64,000 bases of DNA. Origin: Anaerovorax odorimutans (lineage in GTDB: Bacteria; Bacillota; Clostridia; Peptostreptococcales; Anaerovoracaceae). The notes beneath the pieces are model-generated. The model searched no databases, had not been told where the DNA came from, and was given only the letters and a program-made list of their open reading frames with translations. Positions 51,006-59,389 of the stretch are shown one piece after another (within the stretch, counting starts at the first letter, position 1; every line of letters begins with the position of its first letter). The stretch lies in contig NZ_JANFXK010000002.1 of the NCBI RefSeq assembly GCF_024459955.1, forward strand, positions 124,001 through 188,000. Direction: 5' to 3'. Position numbers and translations under genes: made by a program.

Positions 51006-52949
51006 TTATTGCTGCGGGCCTTTGGCCGCTTTTCTCCTTCTCCTGCGGAGAATCATTATGCTGACAGCAGTGATGACCGCTGCCAGCAGCAGAACCGCAC
51101 CCAGAGCCATAAACATGATTTTGTTGGGCTGTTTCAGCAGCTGAACCGGATTTAAGCTGTCGACCTCAGCCTTGCGTCCCTGGAGCTGGCCGTAGTCTGC
51201 GGGTATTTTTCCATCCTCAAAGGATTCCAGGTAAGAAGCCAGCGCGTACCACGCTTTCAGTTCCCTGCCCCCGCTGTAAATAATATGGTCTTCAAAATTC
51301 TCAATGGGTTTTCCCTCCTTATCCTTCGGTTCAATGGAGAGAAGCCCAAAAGACTGCTCCTTTACAGATCCCAGCATCTGGCAGGAATAAAGATCCGTCG
51401 CAACCCGATAGAGCCGGTCATCTTTCAGCTCTTCATAGCTGCCGTTTCCCAGATCCAGACATATATCGACAGCCCGATTGAGAATCAGACGGCGGGGGTT
51501 GTAATTATAGGCCAGGCCGCTGGAGTACAGGCGTGCCACCGGCATCATGTCCGAAACAGAGGCATCCACCTCAGCCACGGCCCTCAACTCTTTACCGGTC
51601 AGATAGGCGCTGACAAGCGGATACCCTGTAGTGCCATCCTTTCCATATCCAAGAGAAAGCACGTTAAAGGCGTCCGCTACGGTAACGGGCCCCTCTCCCA
51701 GAGATGCTCGCACCACTCCCGCCGGTACAACAGCTACATCTATCGGCCGTGAATCTTTCCCTTCCGCACGGCGAACCCCATAGATGTAGGAATCGGCAAT
51801 CAGGTTTCCCAGCGGGTCTTCCCCCTGGACAATGCTGAACTGTTCGATATCGGTAAAGGCTTTGTCGTTTTCCGCCAGCACATCCTTCATGCCATATCCG
51901 AATTCCGAAAAGTATGCTTCATCCGCCAGCTTTTCAAAATCTTTTAACCTTGAAAGAACACCGGCATCCTCTTCAACGCCGCTGTCCAGAGGAATCAGCT
52001 GATAGTTTTTCAGGTGGAAACCGCCGTCTTCTCCCTTTTCCATCACCAGATGACCCAGCTTATACGTATAGCTTCCGCAGGAAACCACCGCCGTACTTCC
52101 CACCATAATGGGTTCCGGCAGCTCCGTATGACTGTGGCCGCTGATTATCACATCAATGTCCGGGACTTCCTTTGCCAGAATCTCATCTTCCGATTTGTCG
52201 GGATCCTCGCTGGTTCCGCTATGGGACAGACATACGATCATATCGGCGTTTTCCTTTTCCTTGATTTCGCCGACAATGGATTTGGAACTTTCCACAGGAT
52301 CCTTAAAATAAAGCCCGCTTTCCGGTGCGAATTCATCCGCCTCCCTGCCCAGAATCCCAAAGACCGCAATTCTCATACCGCCCTTTTCAAACACTTCATA
52401 GGGCTTGACCCCGTATGCGCCGCAGGCCTCTTTCAGCTTGGACGCGGCTTTCTTTTTCCCTTTATCAGCCAGCGTTCTTTTCCAGTCAACATTGGCTGAA
52501 AGCAGCGCAGGCAGAGGGTCGCCTGATTGGACCGCCGAGTTGAGCATGTCCGCCAAACCTTCCGCCCGGTAATCAAATTCATGGTTGCCGAAGGTGGTGG
52601 CGTCAAACTGCAGAGTTCCCATCATCCTCAGCTCCGAGGCTTCGGCAGAAAAGATGGACTGGTAGGGCGTTCCCATGGAAAAATCCCCTCCGTCCAGCAG
52701 CAGACTGTCAGGGTACGCTGTTTTGATCTGATTTACCGCAGTCCGCACCCTGGCAAACCCTCCCCGCTCCTGCGTGTTTCCGTCCCTGACAATTTTTTCG
52801 CCATCCATATGAGAATGCATATCGTGAGTAAATATAATTGAAACCGTTTTGTTTCCAGGTTCTGGCGCTCCGCCTTCCGCCCATACGGCCGCTGCGCAGA
52901 AAAGCGTCGTCATCAGCGCAGCCGATAAAATCGCGATACCTTTTTTCAT
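51006..52949 (-). CDS. Wall/membrane-bound 5'-nucleotidase family metallophosphatase
   Basis: 647 aa. Signal peptide (ILSAALMTTLFCAAAVWAEG). Two-metal phosphatase domain with IIFTHDMHSHMDG, LLLDGGDFSMGTPYQ, FGNHEFDY, IVCLSHSG and VIISGHSHTELPEP; then the 5'-nucleotidase C domain (about 365-570, NLIADSYIYGVRR, GTTGYPLVSAYLTGKEL). One C-terminal membrane helix (IMFMALGAVLLLAAVITAV) with a basic tail anchors it. It likely releases phosphate from external nucleotides or UDP-sugars. It lies 27 bp after the B3/B4 gene. Confidence 0.92.
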   Translation of the reverse strand: MKKGIAILSAALMTTLFCAAAVWAEGGAPEPGNKTVSIIFTHDMHSHMDGEKIVRDGNTQERGGFARVRTAVNQIKTAYPDSLLLDGGDFSMGTPYQSIFSAEASELRMMGTLQFDATTFGNHEFDYRAEGLADMLNSAVQSGDPLPALLSANVDWKRTLADKGKKKAASKLKEACGAYGVKPYEVFEKGGMRIAVFGILGREADEFAPESGLYFKDPVESSKSIVGEIKEKENADMIVCLSHSGTSEDPDKSEDEILAKEVPDIDVIISGHSHTELPEPIMVGSTAVVSCGSYTYKLGHLVMEKGEDGGFHLKNYQLIPLDSGVEEDAGVLSRLKDFEKLADEAYFSEFGYGMKDVLAENDKAFTDIEQFSIVQGEDPLGNLIADSYIYGVRRAEGKDSRPIDVAVVPAGVVRASLGEGPVTVADAFNVLSLGYGKDGTTGYPLVSAYLTGKELRAVAEVDASVSDMMPVARLYSSGLAYNYNPRRLILNRAVDICLDLGNGSYEELKDDRLYRVATDLYSCQMLGSVKEQSFGLLSIEPKDKEGKPIENFEDHIIYSGGRELKAWYALASYLESFEDGKIPADYGQLQGRKAEVDSLNPVQLLKQPNKIMFMALGAVLLLAAVITAVSIMILRRRRRKAAKGPQQ

Positions 52950-52976
52950 TTCTGCCTCGCTTTCCCTGTTCCCGGA

Positions 52977-53693
52977 TTACAGCGGTATTTCTTTTTTATT
53001 TATATTCATAAACTCGATTCTGGCAGTGCCTCCCAGGAATTTAACCGTCAGCTCCTCCAGCTTTTGTGCTGCCTGCCTCAAATCCCCGCTCCTTCCCGGA
53101 TCCACGGATTCGATTATCAGAAAAGCATTTTTCGTATCCTCCGTAAGCATCGTGCGCTGTCCGTCACGCCAGTTCCAGCAGCGGCAGACCGCTCCCTCGT
53201 CATCCTTGTAGATGATCTCTCCCGGCAGAGCCTCGTCGTACTCTTCATCGCCCAAAGCCAGAAAAGGCTCTCCTCCTTCCGCCACGGTCAGACGCATATC
53301 GCCCGCAAAGGTGTCAATATCCTCGCCTCCGCAAGGCAGGCCAAAGCTCAGAGAAACCGCATTGTACAGATCGACCAGGGGATTGATACAGCCCACTTCT
53401 TTTCCCTTCTGCACCCGCTTCAGCAGTGCTTCGATCGAGCAGCGGGCGCCCTTCTTTGTTTTAAATTTCTTGAATGCGTCGCGCCAGACTGCAATCACTT
53501 CATTTTCACTAAGAGGGTCCTTTGTGATAAACTTTTTCGCATCCTCGTTGGCTTTCTCCAGTAGTTCTATAATGTCCGGCCTTACGGGTTCGGCGGAAGC
53601 CTCCGTGTTATCAATCCTTTTCGCCACTACCACCGCGATTTCGGCCTGCGGGAACAGCTCCCAAAAATCATCTTTTATTACAAATTTGGACAT
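52977..53693 (-). CDS. B3/B4 (PheT-like tRNA-binding) domain protein
   Basis: 238 aa, cytoplasmic. Matches free-standing B3/B4 domain proteins related to the PheRS beta subunit: FVIKDDFWELFPQAEIAVVVAKR, VIAVWRDAFKKFKTKKGARCSIEALLKRV, NPLVDLYNAVSLSFGLPCGGEDIDT, AVCRCWNWRDGQRTMLTEDTKNAF. Members may edit or bind misacylated tRNA or amino acids. GGGAGGAAATACA precedes the ATG. Upstream partner of the nucleotidase gene. Confidence 0.88.
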   Translation of the reverse strand: MSKFVIKDDFWELFPQAEIAVVVAKRIDNTEASAEPVRPDIIELLEKANEDAKKFITKDPLSENEVIAVWRDAFKKFKTKKGARCSIEALLKRVQKGKEVGCINPLVDLYNAVSLSFGLPCGGEDIDTFAGDMRLTVAEGGEPFLALGDEEYDEALPGEIIYKDDEGAVCRCWNWRDGQRTMLTEDTKNAFLIIESVDPGRSGDLRQAAQKLEELTVKFLGGTARIEFMNINKKEIPL

Positions 53694-53828
53694 TGTATTT
53701 CCTCCCTTAATTTTTCATTTGTCAAACATACTGTCATTTTATCATACGGGTAAGTCGGACAGCAAGCCAAAGCGCCGGATTTCCTTGTCTTCCGGCTCCC
53801 TCTGAGACTTTCCACTGACTTATTATGT

Positions 53829-53870
53829 ACGGAAATACCGCTCATTAAAATTTACGGCGATATTTCCGCA
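53829..53870. other. Imperfect hairpin between amidase and B3/B4 genes
   Basis: GGAAATAcCGC pairs with GCGaTATTTCC across a loop. About 40 nt past the amidase stop; no T-run. A nearby CAAAGCGCCGGATTT (about 53769) resembles one end of repeat family 1 and may be a solo end. Confidence 0.45.
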
Positions 53871-53905
53871 TGTTTTTCATGCCGGTTTGCGGTCATCCTG
53901 CCCTG

Positions 53906-54475
53906 TTAACGGACAAAACCATAGTAAAGGTTGATGCCCCGGACAATTCCCTTGGCAAAGCTTTCAGGATCATTGGTCAGCAGATACACATCTCCCAGAT
54001 TTGTGATATATCCCATTTCCACCAGGACAGACGGCATTGATGTCGCCCGCAGCACGTAGAGGCTGGGCCTGATAAAAACGCCTCTGTTTCGCAGTCCTGT
54101 CATATCGTTCAGCCCTTCAAGAATGCGCTCACCCATGGTATAGGCCGGGCTACCGGCGCTGTATACATAAGTTTCGCTTCCGCTGGCCGATGTGTTGGTG
54201 CTGGAATTACAGTGAAGGCTGATGAAGAAATCGGCGCCCCAGGTGTTGGCCTCGTAAACTCTGGCCTGCAAACTGGTGGCGTTGCTGGTTCCCAGCTGTT
54301 CTTCCGGCCAGTTTCGGGAAAGACGCACGTCGAAATTCGGGTCGTTTCCAAGGATCGCCGCAACCCGAACGCCGATATCATAAGTGATATCCTGCTCCCT
54401 CACACCGTTGGCTTCCGCTCCGGCATTGGGATTCTGCGGGTTATGTCCCTGATCGACAAATATTTTAATTGCCAT
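53906..54475 (-). CDS. N-acetylmuramoyl-L-alanine amidase (Amidase_3), no signal peptide
   Basis: 189 aa. One catalytic domain: FVDQGHNPQNPNAG (zinc His), then ADFFISLHCNSSTN (second His) and MPSVLVEMGYITN (catalytic Glu). There is no export signal or wall-binding domain, so it is either released by lysis or through a non-classical route, or it acts in spores. Single-domain endolysin-like amidases of this type occur in clostridia; no phage genes surround it. GGAGGAATATGCT precedes the ATG. Confidence 0.9.
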   Translation of the reverse strand: MAIKIFVDQGHNPQNPNAGAEANGVREQDITYDIGVRVAAILGNDPNFDVRLSRNWPEEQLGTSNATSLQARVYEANTWGADFFISLHCNSSTNTSASGSETYVYSAGSPAYTMGERILEGLNDMTGLRNRGVFIRPSLYVLRATSMPSVLVEMGYITNLGDVYLLTNDPESFAKGIVRGINLYYGFVR

Positions 54476-54587
54476 AGCATATTCCTCCTTTTGATTCCTA
54501 TTAGTATATGCGCAGGAGGTGTGAATTGCGCTTCTCAGGGCATATTGGCTTTTGGGGGATTGGTTGGGAGATTTTGTGGTTATGGGA

Positions 54588-54719
54588 TATGAAAGGTTGC
54601 CCGGCGCTCGCGACTATGAGTGGCAGCCCGGCCTTCGTGGCTATGAGTGCCAGCCCGGCTTTCGTGGCTATGAGCGGCAGCCCGGCCTTCGTGGCTATGA
54701 GCGGCTGCCCGGCGCTTTT
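54588..54719 (+). repeat. 27-bp minisatellite, about five units
   Basis: Unit TATGAG-GGCAGCCCGGCC-TTCGTGGC repeats from 54615 to 54719 at a constant 27 bp, with one decayed unit before. The frames on both strands give 9-aa repeats, but none has a ribosome site or a credible ending. The last unit runs straight into repeat family 1 copy B (its GGCGCTTTTTG end). Confidence 0.85.
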
Positions 54720-54870
54720 TGACAAAAACAGGGGGCAAAGCGGATGAAATTTGTAGGATTGCGGGGTTGAGCAGCAAAAAGCAGCAGGATTTAAAGCCAT
54801 TTTGGGACAGATGTGCCAGGAATCGTTGAAAAAAGATCCGCTTTTTTGTTTTTTTAGCCGGCAAAGCGCC
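54711..54870 (+). repeat. Palindromic intergenic element family 1, copy B
   Basis: 160 bp, GGCGCTTTTTG to GCAAAGCGCC. Inner blocks AAAGCGGATGAAATTTG and ATCGTTGAAAAAAGATCC-GCTTTT. Both outer and inner ends are inverted repeats of each other. Confidence 0.75.
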
Positions 54871-54943
54871 GGATTCGCTTTATTGCGTTACTGTGAAAAA
54901 TACACAATCTGCATGAACACAATATCGTGCGAAAACGCAATAA

Positions 54944-54997
54944 TACGAAAAAGCCGCCTACCAGCCAGACTCTGCGTAAGTCCAGCTGATAGGCAGC
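54944..54997 (-). terminator. Terminator of the iol operon
   Basis: GCTGCCTAtCAGC pairs with GCTGgTAGGCGGC and is followed on the minus strand by TTTTTCG. Confidence 0.7.
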
Positions 54998-55049
54998 CCT
55001 TTCGTTTTCACACTTTTATTCAAGCTTGGCGCCGTAGAGCCAGGTCTAT

Positions 55050-55273
55050 CTTTCATCATCGACCCGATCGGTCCACGGATTTCCGGCAGATGGCGGATCA
55101 TCCAGCAGTAGTATATTGTTTACAGTCGCCGTCGCGCATGCCGTTACCATGTTGGCTGCCCTCGCCTAACACTGGATGCGGAATTTTATTTCCACGCCGT
55201 CCATTTCGACGTATTGATTATCTAAAAACTTTACGATGGCCTGAGCTGTGGTCATTCTCGTTGTTTCTGCCAT
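55050..55273 (-). pseudogene. Remnant of iolD (3D-trihydroxycyclohexane-1,2-dione hydrolase)
   Basis: The frame opening at ATG 55273 (AAAGGAG upstream) reads [19 protein letters not shown] then [12 protein letters not shown], the IolD N-terminus. It reaches a TAG at 55166. In the same frame beyond the stop comes AANMVTACATATVNNI, which matches IolD near residue 105 (GAANLVAAAGTALANNI in Bacillus). About 66 residues between and some 500 after are gone. Sits 31 bp after iolC, so the decayed gene kept its place in the operon and its ribosome site. Confidence 0.8.
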
Positions 55274-55304
55274 AACGTCTCGTCTCCTTTCATCTGTCCC
55301 CGAT

Positions 55305-56321
55305 TTATACCCTGGCGATCATTTTGCCGTATTTTTCTTTGGTTTCTTTAATAAAGGCTCTGACAGCTTCCGTATCAGGAAGCTCTTCGGAGCTGGAATG
55401 GCTGCGAACCATCATGGCAGCTTCGGCACTGCCGAATTCCAGACATTCCATGATATCCCATCCCTGGAACACCCCATACAGGAACGCCGATGCATATCCA
55501 TCTCCACCGCCGAAGGATTTTAGGGCTTCTACAGGGAAAGGCTTGATACTGAAACTTGCACCGTCTTTCAGGTATGCGGTAGAGCCCTTCTTTCCATGTT
55601 TAATCACTACGATTTTCGCGTTTTCCGCCTGCCATGCGGCCGCCGATTCTTCATCGGTGCGGCCCGGCTCAATGAGCTTTTCCGTCAGATTGAATTCTTC
55701 CCTGGAGCCCATGATGATATCCGCTTCTCTGGCTACCATGGCGTAGTAGATGGAAATTTCATCGTCGTTTTTCCAGTTATATGCCCGATAATCGATATCG
55801 AAGATGATCCGTGTATTGTTCTTTTTCGCCAGCATCATGGCCTTGAGGGCCGCTTCTCTGGATGGGCTCGCCGCCAGAGCGGTGCCTGAGATCAGGAGCG
55901 CTTTAGCATTTTTTATGTATTCTTCGTCTACATCTTCTGTGGACAGCTGCAAATCCGCGATGCAGTTGCGGTACATGAGAATGCTGCTTTCTGTCGGTGA
56001 AAGGATTTCCGTAAAGGTCAGTCCCAGCTTTTCACCGTTCACGCATTTGGTAATGTGGGAGGTGTCGATGTCCTCCTTCTTGAAAACATCCACCACATAC
56101 TCACCGAACTGGTCGTCGGAGACCTTGCCGATAAATCCCGCTTTCAGACCGTGACGACTCACGCCGATGGCTGTATTGGCAGGGGAACCGCCCACATATT
56201 TTTTAAACGTCGTAGACTCCGACAGGGGATGAAAGTAGTCAACCGGATTAAAGTCGATAGCTATGCGTCCCAAGAGTACCAGATCCATGGATCTTTTTTC
56301 ATCAAAATCGATATACTTCAT
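55305..56321 (-). CDS. iolC: 5-dehydro-2-deoxygluconokinase
   Basis: 338 aa, PfkB-type sugar kinase. Start [39 protein letters not shown]; anion hole [14 protein letters not shown] (about 262-275, with the catalytic Asp; the usual GAGDAF is FGGGDGYAS). It phosphorylates 2-deoxy-5-keto-D-gluconate. AAGGAGGTAAGAAA precedes the ATG. Between the class II aldolase gene and the iolD remnant. With iolD gone the inositol pathway cannot run here as usual, so the kinase may serve another input. Confidence 0.88.
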   Translation of the reverse strand: MKYIDFDEKRSMDLVLLGRIAIDFNPVDYFHPLSESTTFKKYVGGSPANTAIGVSRHGLKAGFIGKVSDDQFGEYVVDVFKKEDIDTSHITKCVNGEKLGLTFTEILSPTESSILMYRNCIADLQLSTEDVDEEYIKNAKALLISGTALAASPSREAALKAMMLAKKNNTRIIFDIDYRAYNWKNDDEISIYYAMVAREADIIMGSREEFNLTEKLIEPGRTDEESAAAWQAENAKIVVIKHGKKGSTAYLKDGASFSIKPFPVEALKSFGGGDGYASAFLYGVFQGWDIMECLEFGSAEAAMMVRSHSSSEELPDTEAVRAFIKETKEKYGKMIARV

Positions 56322-56348
56322 TTTCTTACCTCCTTGCGCTCCTTAAAT

Positions 56349-57242
56349 TCACCGTACTACAGTCCGGTCGTTTCCGCAATTTACCACATTTTCTACCCCT
56401 GCTGCGCAGGGTGTGTTGAATACTTCAATGTGATGCTTTACATTTTCATATACGCCCTGAATCATGGCTTCGTTGAGCTCAAAGTAATTGTGAGAGCCAT
56501 CGGTGCTCATATAGGTCTCGACTTTTTCCATCAGTTTGTTAAAGCTTGCGGTCGCAATGTTAACTTTGCGTATTCCCAGGCTGATGGCTTTCTGAAAGTC
56601 AGAATCGGATATGCCGCTGCCCCCGTGGAGCACCAGAGGAATATCTACCTTTTTTTGAATTTGTTTCAGCACGTCGAAAGCCAACACCGGTGCCGCCGGA
56701 TAGTTGCCGTGGGCATTGCCGATGGCCACAGCCAGCGTATCGATTCCGGTCTGCTCGCAGAAACGCTTCGCATCTTCCGGGTCCGTGCAGCGTATCCCGT
56801 AATCCGAGCTGCCGTCCTCGCTTCCGCCCACCAGGCCCAGCTCCGCTTCTACGGTTGCTCCGTACTTTGCGGCCAGGTTCACAACCTTTTTGGTTTCTGC
56901 CATATTTTCTTCAAAGGGAAGTGTGGAAGCATCCAGCATCACAGAGGTAAATCCCAATTCCAGCGCCCGGTTGACTGTTTGGATCGTAAGCCCGTGATCC
57001 AGATGTACGGCGACATCCACTTTGGAATCCCAGGCCGCCTGTACCATCATGGGGCCGATCAGTTCCAGCGGAGAATGTCCCAGCCGCACTTCCGCTACCT
57101 GCAGAATGATAGGGATGTTCAATTCTTCCGCCGCTTTTATGGCTCCCCGGACCATCTCCATGTTTCCCACACTGAAAGCGCCGCAGCCGATATTCTGCTG
57201 CTCAGCTCGCTTTAGCAGTGTTTTCATCTTTACCAACGCCAT
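56349..57242 (-). CDS. Class II aldolase, IolJ/fructose-bisphosphate aldolase type
   Basis: 297 aa. Zinc-binding and catalytic marks: VDVAVHLDHGLTIQTVNRALELGFTSVMLDAS, EAELGLVGGSEDG, AIGNAHGNYP, PLVLHGGSGISDSDFQKAI, GIRKVNIATA. It cleaves 2-deoxy-5-keto-gluconate 6-phosphate (IolJ) or fructose 1,6-bisphosphate. Directly upstream of iolC and divergent from the DeoR regulator, which favours IolJ. GGGAGGCGGCAGAG precedes the ATG. Confidence 0.85.
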   Translation of the reverse strand: MALVKMKTLLKRAEQQNIGCGAFSVGNMEMVRGAIKAAEELNIPIILQVAEVRLGHSPLELIGPMMVQAAWDSKVDVAVHLDHGLTIQTVNRALELGFTSVMLDASTLPFEENMAETKKVVNLAAKYGATVEAELGLVGGSEDGSSDYGIRCTDPEDAKRFCEQTGIDTLAVAIGNAHGNYPAAPVLAFDVLKQIQKKVDIPLVLHGGSGISDSDFQKAISLGIRKVNIATASFNKLMEKVETYMSTDGSHNYFELNEAMIQGVYENVKHHIEVFNTPCAAGVENVVNCGNDRTVVR

Positions 57243-57309
57243 CTCTGCCGCCTCCCGTTCTGACAGGTTCGTCTTTTCTGTGCATAGTTTATGTCGTGAT
57301 TATGTATTA

Positions 57310-57423
57310 GTTAACTCTTGATCATCTTTTGTTAAGTTTATCTTAGCACTTGCTCAATACTTTGTCAATAAAAGTTCTTCACAAATTACTCAAAATATAC
57401 TATAATATTATCATAAAGTTAAC
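57310..57423. promoter_or_regulatory. Candidate operator pair in the iol divergent region
   Basis: GTTAAC occurs at 57310-57315 and 57418-57423, and a related TTGTTAAGTTT near 57329. It flanks the divergent promoters of the aldolase-iolC operon and the DeoR gene, so it is a plausible site for that regulator. GTTAAC is a short palindrome, so evidence is modest. Confidence 0.4.
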
Positions 57424-57471
57424 CAAAACTTTCAACGCTGAGAAAATCAAGATTAAGAGGAGGCCGGCTAT

Positions 57472-58236
57472 ATGCGGACGAAACGGATCGATTCGATTGA
57501 GCAGTTCATAGAGCAGGAAAAATCCGTATCCTTAGATACGCTGTGCGAAGAATTTGAGGTATCGAAAAATACCATTCGAAGAGATATTAATGAACTTGTA
57601 AAAAAGGGAACCATAAAAAAGGTATATGGGGGTGTGACTGTCAATCAGACCGCGGAAAGCCAGCCCCTGCTGCCCTATCAGCAGCGTCATGATTCCTTTG
57701 CTGAGGAAAAGGATGCGATCTGCCGGTTGGCGGTGGAGCATGTAAACGATGGGGATAATATCTACATCGACACCGGGACCACCTGCATGAACATGATCGA
57801 CCACATGGCGGATATAAACTGTACGATCATCACCAACAGCCTGCATGTCTGCTGGAAGGCCGTGCCCTATCCGAACCTGAAGGTGATCTCTCTGCCCGGC
57901 ATCCTCAAGAGGGAAACCCTTTCTTTTGTGGGATCCGATGTGACCAATCACCTGCAAACCTTCAATATTACCAAAGCTTTTATGGCCTGCGCCGGGCTTA
58001 CTGTGAATAACGGCGTGACCAACGCTTCCACCGAAGAGTATCTCATAAAAAAAGCGGTCATTGAAAACAGCAGGCAGCATTATCTGCTTACAGATCATTC
58101 CAAATTCGACCGAGCTTCGCTTATGACCTATTGTGGGCTTGAGGAAATCCACCATATTATAACAGATATGGCGCCGGGAAAAAAGTATTTGAATTTCTGT
58201 AAAGAACATGGAATAACCATTGAAACCTGCCGATGA
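57472..58236 (+). CDS. DeoR/IolR-type transcriptional regulator
   Basis: 254 aa. N-terminal HTH of DeoR type (RIDSIEQFIEQEKSVSLDTL...VSKNTIRRDINELVKKGTIKKVYGG), then the sugar-phosphate sensor domain (DGDNIYIDTGTTCMNMIDHM, TNASTEEYLIKKAVI, YLLTDHSKFDR). It is divergent from the aldolase-iolC operon and very likely represses it until a phosphorylated sugar binds. GAGGAGGCCGGCTAT precedes the ATG, and the gene ends inside its own terminator. Confidence 0.9.
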   Translation: MRTKRIDSIEQFIEQEKSVSLDTLCEEFEVSKNTIRRDINELVKKGTIKKVYGGVTVNQTAESQPLLPYQQRHDSFAEEKDAICRLAVEHVNDGDNIYIDTGTTCMNMIDHMADINCTIITNSLHVCWKAVPYPNLKVISLPGILKRETLSFVGSDVTNHLQTFNITKAFMACAGLTVNNGVTNASTEEYLIKKAVIENSRQHYLLTDHSKFDRASLMTYCGLEEIHHIITDMAPGKKYLNFCKEHGITIETCR

Positions 58237-58249
58237 GGCAGGTTTTTTC
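58224..58249 (+). terminator. Terminator overlapping the DeoR stop codon
   Basis: AACCTGCC/GGCAGGTT with a 5-nt loop and TTTTTT; the stop codon TGA is in the loop. Confidence 0.85.
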
Positions 58250-58280
58250 TTTGGCTTTTCATTGTTTCCGGCAGGACAAG

Positions 58281-58787
58281 CTACAGCTTTTCAAGCTTTT
58301 CAAGAAGGCGGTCCACAGGCCGTTCCGCTTCCGGATCGCCGGTGCATTTGGTTGGCGTGCGGTTGAGGATATCGTTGAGGATGGGCTGCCGCGTACCGGC
58401 TGAGTCGACGGCAATATCGTTCCACATGACCAGATCCACCGCTTTGTTCAGGTAAGCGACCTGGCTGCGCCCGTGGGTCTTGGTAATTTGAAACTCGCCC
58501 GCCATATCCAGGTAGGCCTCAATCCGCCCTTCCGACAGCCCGGCTTCCATAAAGCTGTCGCAGATCTCCCGCTCAGTCAGAAGCAGGAGACGGTCTTTGT
58601 CATCCGGATCAACCCCCGCCAGCACAAAAGCGAACCTTGTTCCGCAGTTGACTCCGATCAGGGACGGCCTGCCCTGTAGCATGATTACATGCAGTTCCCA
58701 GCAAAAAAGGTCGTCCGTTTTATCGCCGTAAGGCGGTTTTTCCATTTTAAAAAATCGTTCCATGGGGATGGTAATTCCCAGCTGCAT
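58281..58787 (-). CDS. DUF6933-like protein
   Basis: 168 aa from the ATG at 58787; the earlier ATG overlaps the GAGGAG ribosome site. Soluble, mixed alpha/beta. The stretch LFCWELHVIMLQGRPSLIGVNCGTRFAFVLAG resembles DUF6933 (hxxxWHxxlxxxxRrkxllxvNexTrf), a family often paired with small regulators. C-terminal half: RSQVAYLNKAVDLVMW. No partner gene is adjacent. Assigned by resemblance only. Confidence 0.55.
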   Translation of the reverse strand: MQLGITIPMERFFKMEKPPYGDKTDDLFCWELHVIMLQGRPSLIGVNCGTRFAFVLAGVDPDDKDRLLLLTEREICDSFMEAGLSEGRIEAYLDMAGEFQITKTHGRSQVAYLNKAVDLVMWNDIAVDSAGTRQPILNDILNRTPTKCTGDPEAERPVDRLLEKLEKL

Positions 58788-58880
58788 AGGCATACTCCTC
58801 TCTCAAAATATTTACCCTGAAATTCCGTAAGCAAACAGGCGCCTTTTCGCTTTTTCTTTGTAAAGTGATAAATCGATTCC

Positions 58881-59040
58881 GGCGCTTTTGGTAGAAAAGG
58901 GACACCGAAGCGGATATTTTTTCAACGGTTTGCGGTCCTGTCGATCAGTTTCAAGCGGAAACTCTCCCGGAACCGATCAGGAAAACCCGGAAACCCACGT
59001 TTTTCGTCCGCTTCGAGCCAATTCTGAACCAAAAAGCGCC
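58881..59040 (-). repeat. Palindromic intergenic element family 1, copy D
   Basis: 160 bp in minus orientation: GGCGCTTTTTGG... to CAAAAGCGCC. Inner blocks AAGCGGACGAAAAACGTGGG and CGTTGAAAAAATATCCGC. An internal 20-bp stem (CTGATCGGTTCCGG...) is unique to this copy. Confidence 0.75.
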
Positions 59041-59339
59041 AGAGGCAGGGGCAGACGGCACAGTCCTTTAAATAACAACTGTAACAGCCGCAAATAAACA
59101 AGGCGCTTCCTCCTCTATGTTAGTTTGGAAGGAAACGCCATGTATATACAGGCAGGTTTTATTTTTTATTATGTAGGCATCAACAGCGCCTACCGCTAAA
59201 AAAATTGGCTATGGAGTTGTGGGATTGGAACACCGCCTGTGCATCTTTTCTGTATCTGGCTGCCGCTTTCATGATGTATTCGGTCCAGGCGTTTCCGTCC
59301 CGCACCTGTGCTCCCGCAGCGTATGCGGACTGTGGAAAG

Positions 59340-59372
59340 GAAAAAGGAGCAAATTCTGCTCCTTCATTTTTA
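59340..59372 (-). terminator. Terminator of the aminopeptidase gene
   Basis: AAGGAGCA/TGCTCCTT with a 5-nt loop, T-run on both strands, about 25 nt past the stop. Confidence 0.8.
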
Positions 59373-59389
59373 TCGGGTATTTACCTGTC

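Larger units (their letters stand above)
54476..55049. other. Repeat-filled gap between amidase gene and iol remnant
   Basis: Contains the minisatellite, family 1 copy B, and the terminator of the iol operon (54944-54997). No gene is supported. Confidence 0.6.
58788..59389. other. Gene-free 600 bp upstream of DUF6933-like gene
   Basis: Contains family 1 copy D (58881-59040), a hairpin GGCGCTTCC/GGAAACGCC (59104-59141), a further AGGCGCTG-containing segment, and the aminopeptidase terminator. Two plus-strand frames over the last 200 bp are not credible genes. Confidence 0.55.

Noticed and set aside
54508-54864. Frames with 9-aa repeats on both strands (79, 94 and 99 aa)
   Set aside because: The 27-bp minisatellite keeps any frame open. 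No ribosome site, no conserved ends.
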